DNA of 5,035 nucleotides, from assembly GCA_947589615.1 (NCBI GenBank), contig CANQBU010000102.1, positions 1 to 5,035 of the forward strand, read 5' to 3'. Below are positions 4,814 to 5,035 of this stretch, piece by piece. Each line of letters starts with the position of its first letter. The stretch's first letter is position 1. The DNA comes from an uncultured Clostridia bacterium. GTDB taxonomy: Bacteria > Bacillota > Clostridia > Christensenellales > UBA1242. The notes beneath the pieces are model-generated. The model saw only the letters and a program-made list of their open reading frames with translations. It ran no database searches and was not told the DNA's origin. The position numbers and the translations under genes are program-made.

Positions 4814-5035
4814 TATTTATCCTCGTCATCAAGTTTCAATATTGACATAAATGCTTCTGAAGGTATTTCTACCGAGCCTATCTTTCTCATTCGTTTCTTC
4901 CCCTCTTTCTGCTTTTCGAGAAGTTTGCGTTTTCTTGTTATATCCCCGCCATAACACTTCGCAAGCACATCTTTCCTCATCGCCGATATTGTTTCTCTTG
5001 CAATTATTTTGCCGCCTATCGCTGCTTGAATAGGA
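4813..5035 (-). CDS. lepA: Elongation factor 4 (LepA), C-terminal part, cut by window edge
   Basis: LepA is a translational GTPase that binds the ribosome and is implicated in back-translocation and 30S biogenesis. Only the last 73 codons of about 600 are present, entering from the right edge and ending at the TAA at 4815-4813; the GTPase domain is outside. The fragment is the LepA-specific C-terminal domain: IGGKIIARETISAMRKDVLAKCYGGD, then TRKRKLLEKQKEGKKRMRKIG, then the closing VEIPSEAFMSIL stretch and a short acidic tail LDDEDK. This region is nearly invariant in LepA and absent from EF-G, so the call is firm despite the short length. Its stop overlaps the hemW start by one base, indicating one transcript. 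Confidence 0.96.
   Translation of the reverse strand, partial: PIQAAIGGKIIARETISAMRKDVLAKCYGGDITRKRKLLEKQKEGKKRMRKIGSVEIPSEAFMSILKLDDEDK
4821..4824 (-). promoter_or_regulatory. Ribosome binding site of hemW inside the lepA 3' end
   Basis: GAGG on the minus strand lies seven bases before the hemW ATG and is encoded in the last codons of lepA, supporting the start that gives the TAATG overlap. Confidence 0.6.

Noticed and set aside
4851..5033. Plus-strand ORF opposite the lepA end
   Set aside because: Antisense to the nearly invariant LepA C-terminal domain; a shadow.
1..5035. A hidden mobile element, defence system, CRISPR array or structured noncoding RNA
   Set aside because: Nearly every base is inside a recognised housekeeping gene, the two real gaps are 95 and 55 bp, and no direct repeats, integrase or transposase remnants, or tRNA-like folds are visible.

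Overview
The window looks like an ordinary, AT-rich chromosomal segment of a low-GC Firmicute, most likely a clostridial lineage. I base this on the proteins (RbgA/YlqF, YlxM, KhpA/YlqC and HemW, with Firmicutes-type sequences), the strong AGGAGG-type ribosome binding sites, and the gene order. Every gene I can support lies on the minus strand, so transcription runs from high to low coordinates. There are no tRNA or rRNA genes, CRISPR arrays, insertion sequences or phage genes.

In transcription order, the right edge holds the last 73 codons of lepA (elongation factor 4). It overlaps by one base (TAATG) with hemW, a complete radical-SAM heme-chaperone gene. A 95-bp gap follows (3618-3712), with a good sigma-A-type promoter and a perfect 8-bp inverted repeat just downstream of its -10 box. 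Next come ylxM and ffh (SRP GTPase), 13 bp apart. A 55-bp gap (1966-2020) carries a weaker candidate promoter, a small hairpin and an AT palindrome. Then follow rpsP (bS16), khpA (KH-domain RNA-binding protein), rimM (30S maturation factor), trmD (tRNA m1G37 methyltransferase) and the first 108 codons of rbgA (50S-assembly GTPase). From rpsP to rbgA the genes are nearly fused: 9-bp gap, GTGA overlap, ATGA overlap, TAATG overlap.

Functionally this is a translation and protein-targeting block: LepA, S16, RimM and RbgA act on the ribosome or its assembly, TrmD modifies tRNA, KhpA binds RNA, and Ffh with YlxM belongs to the signal recognition particle. HemW is the outlier and is carried along with lepA, as in many Firmicutes. 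No gap exceeds 100 bp and I see no GC-rich rho-independent terminator.

I do not see a previously undescribed system here. The points worth a second look are modest: the inverted repeat at the ylxM start site with a 7-codon leader ORF, the absence of rplS between trmD and rbgA, the junction of lepA-hemW to the ylxM-ffh cluster, a Glu at the position of the TrmD catalytic Asp, and the control signals before rpsP.
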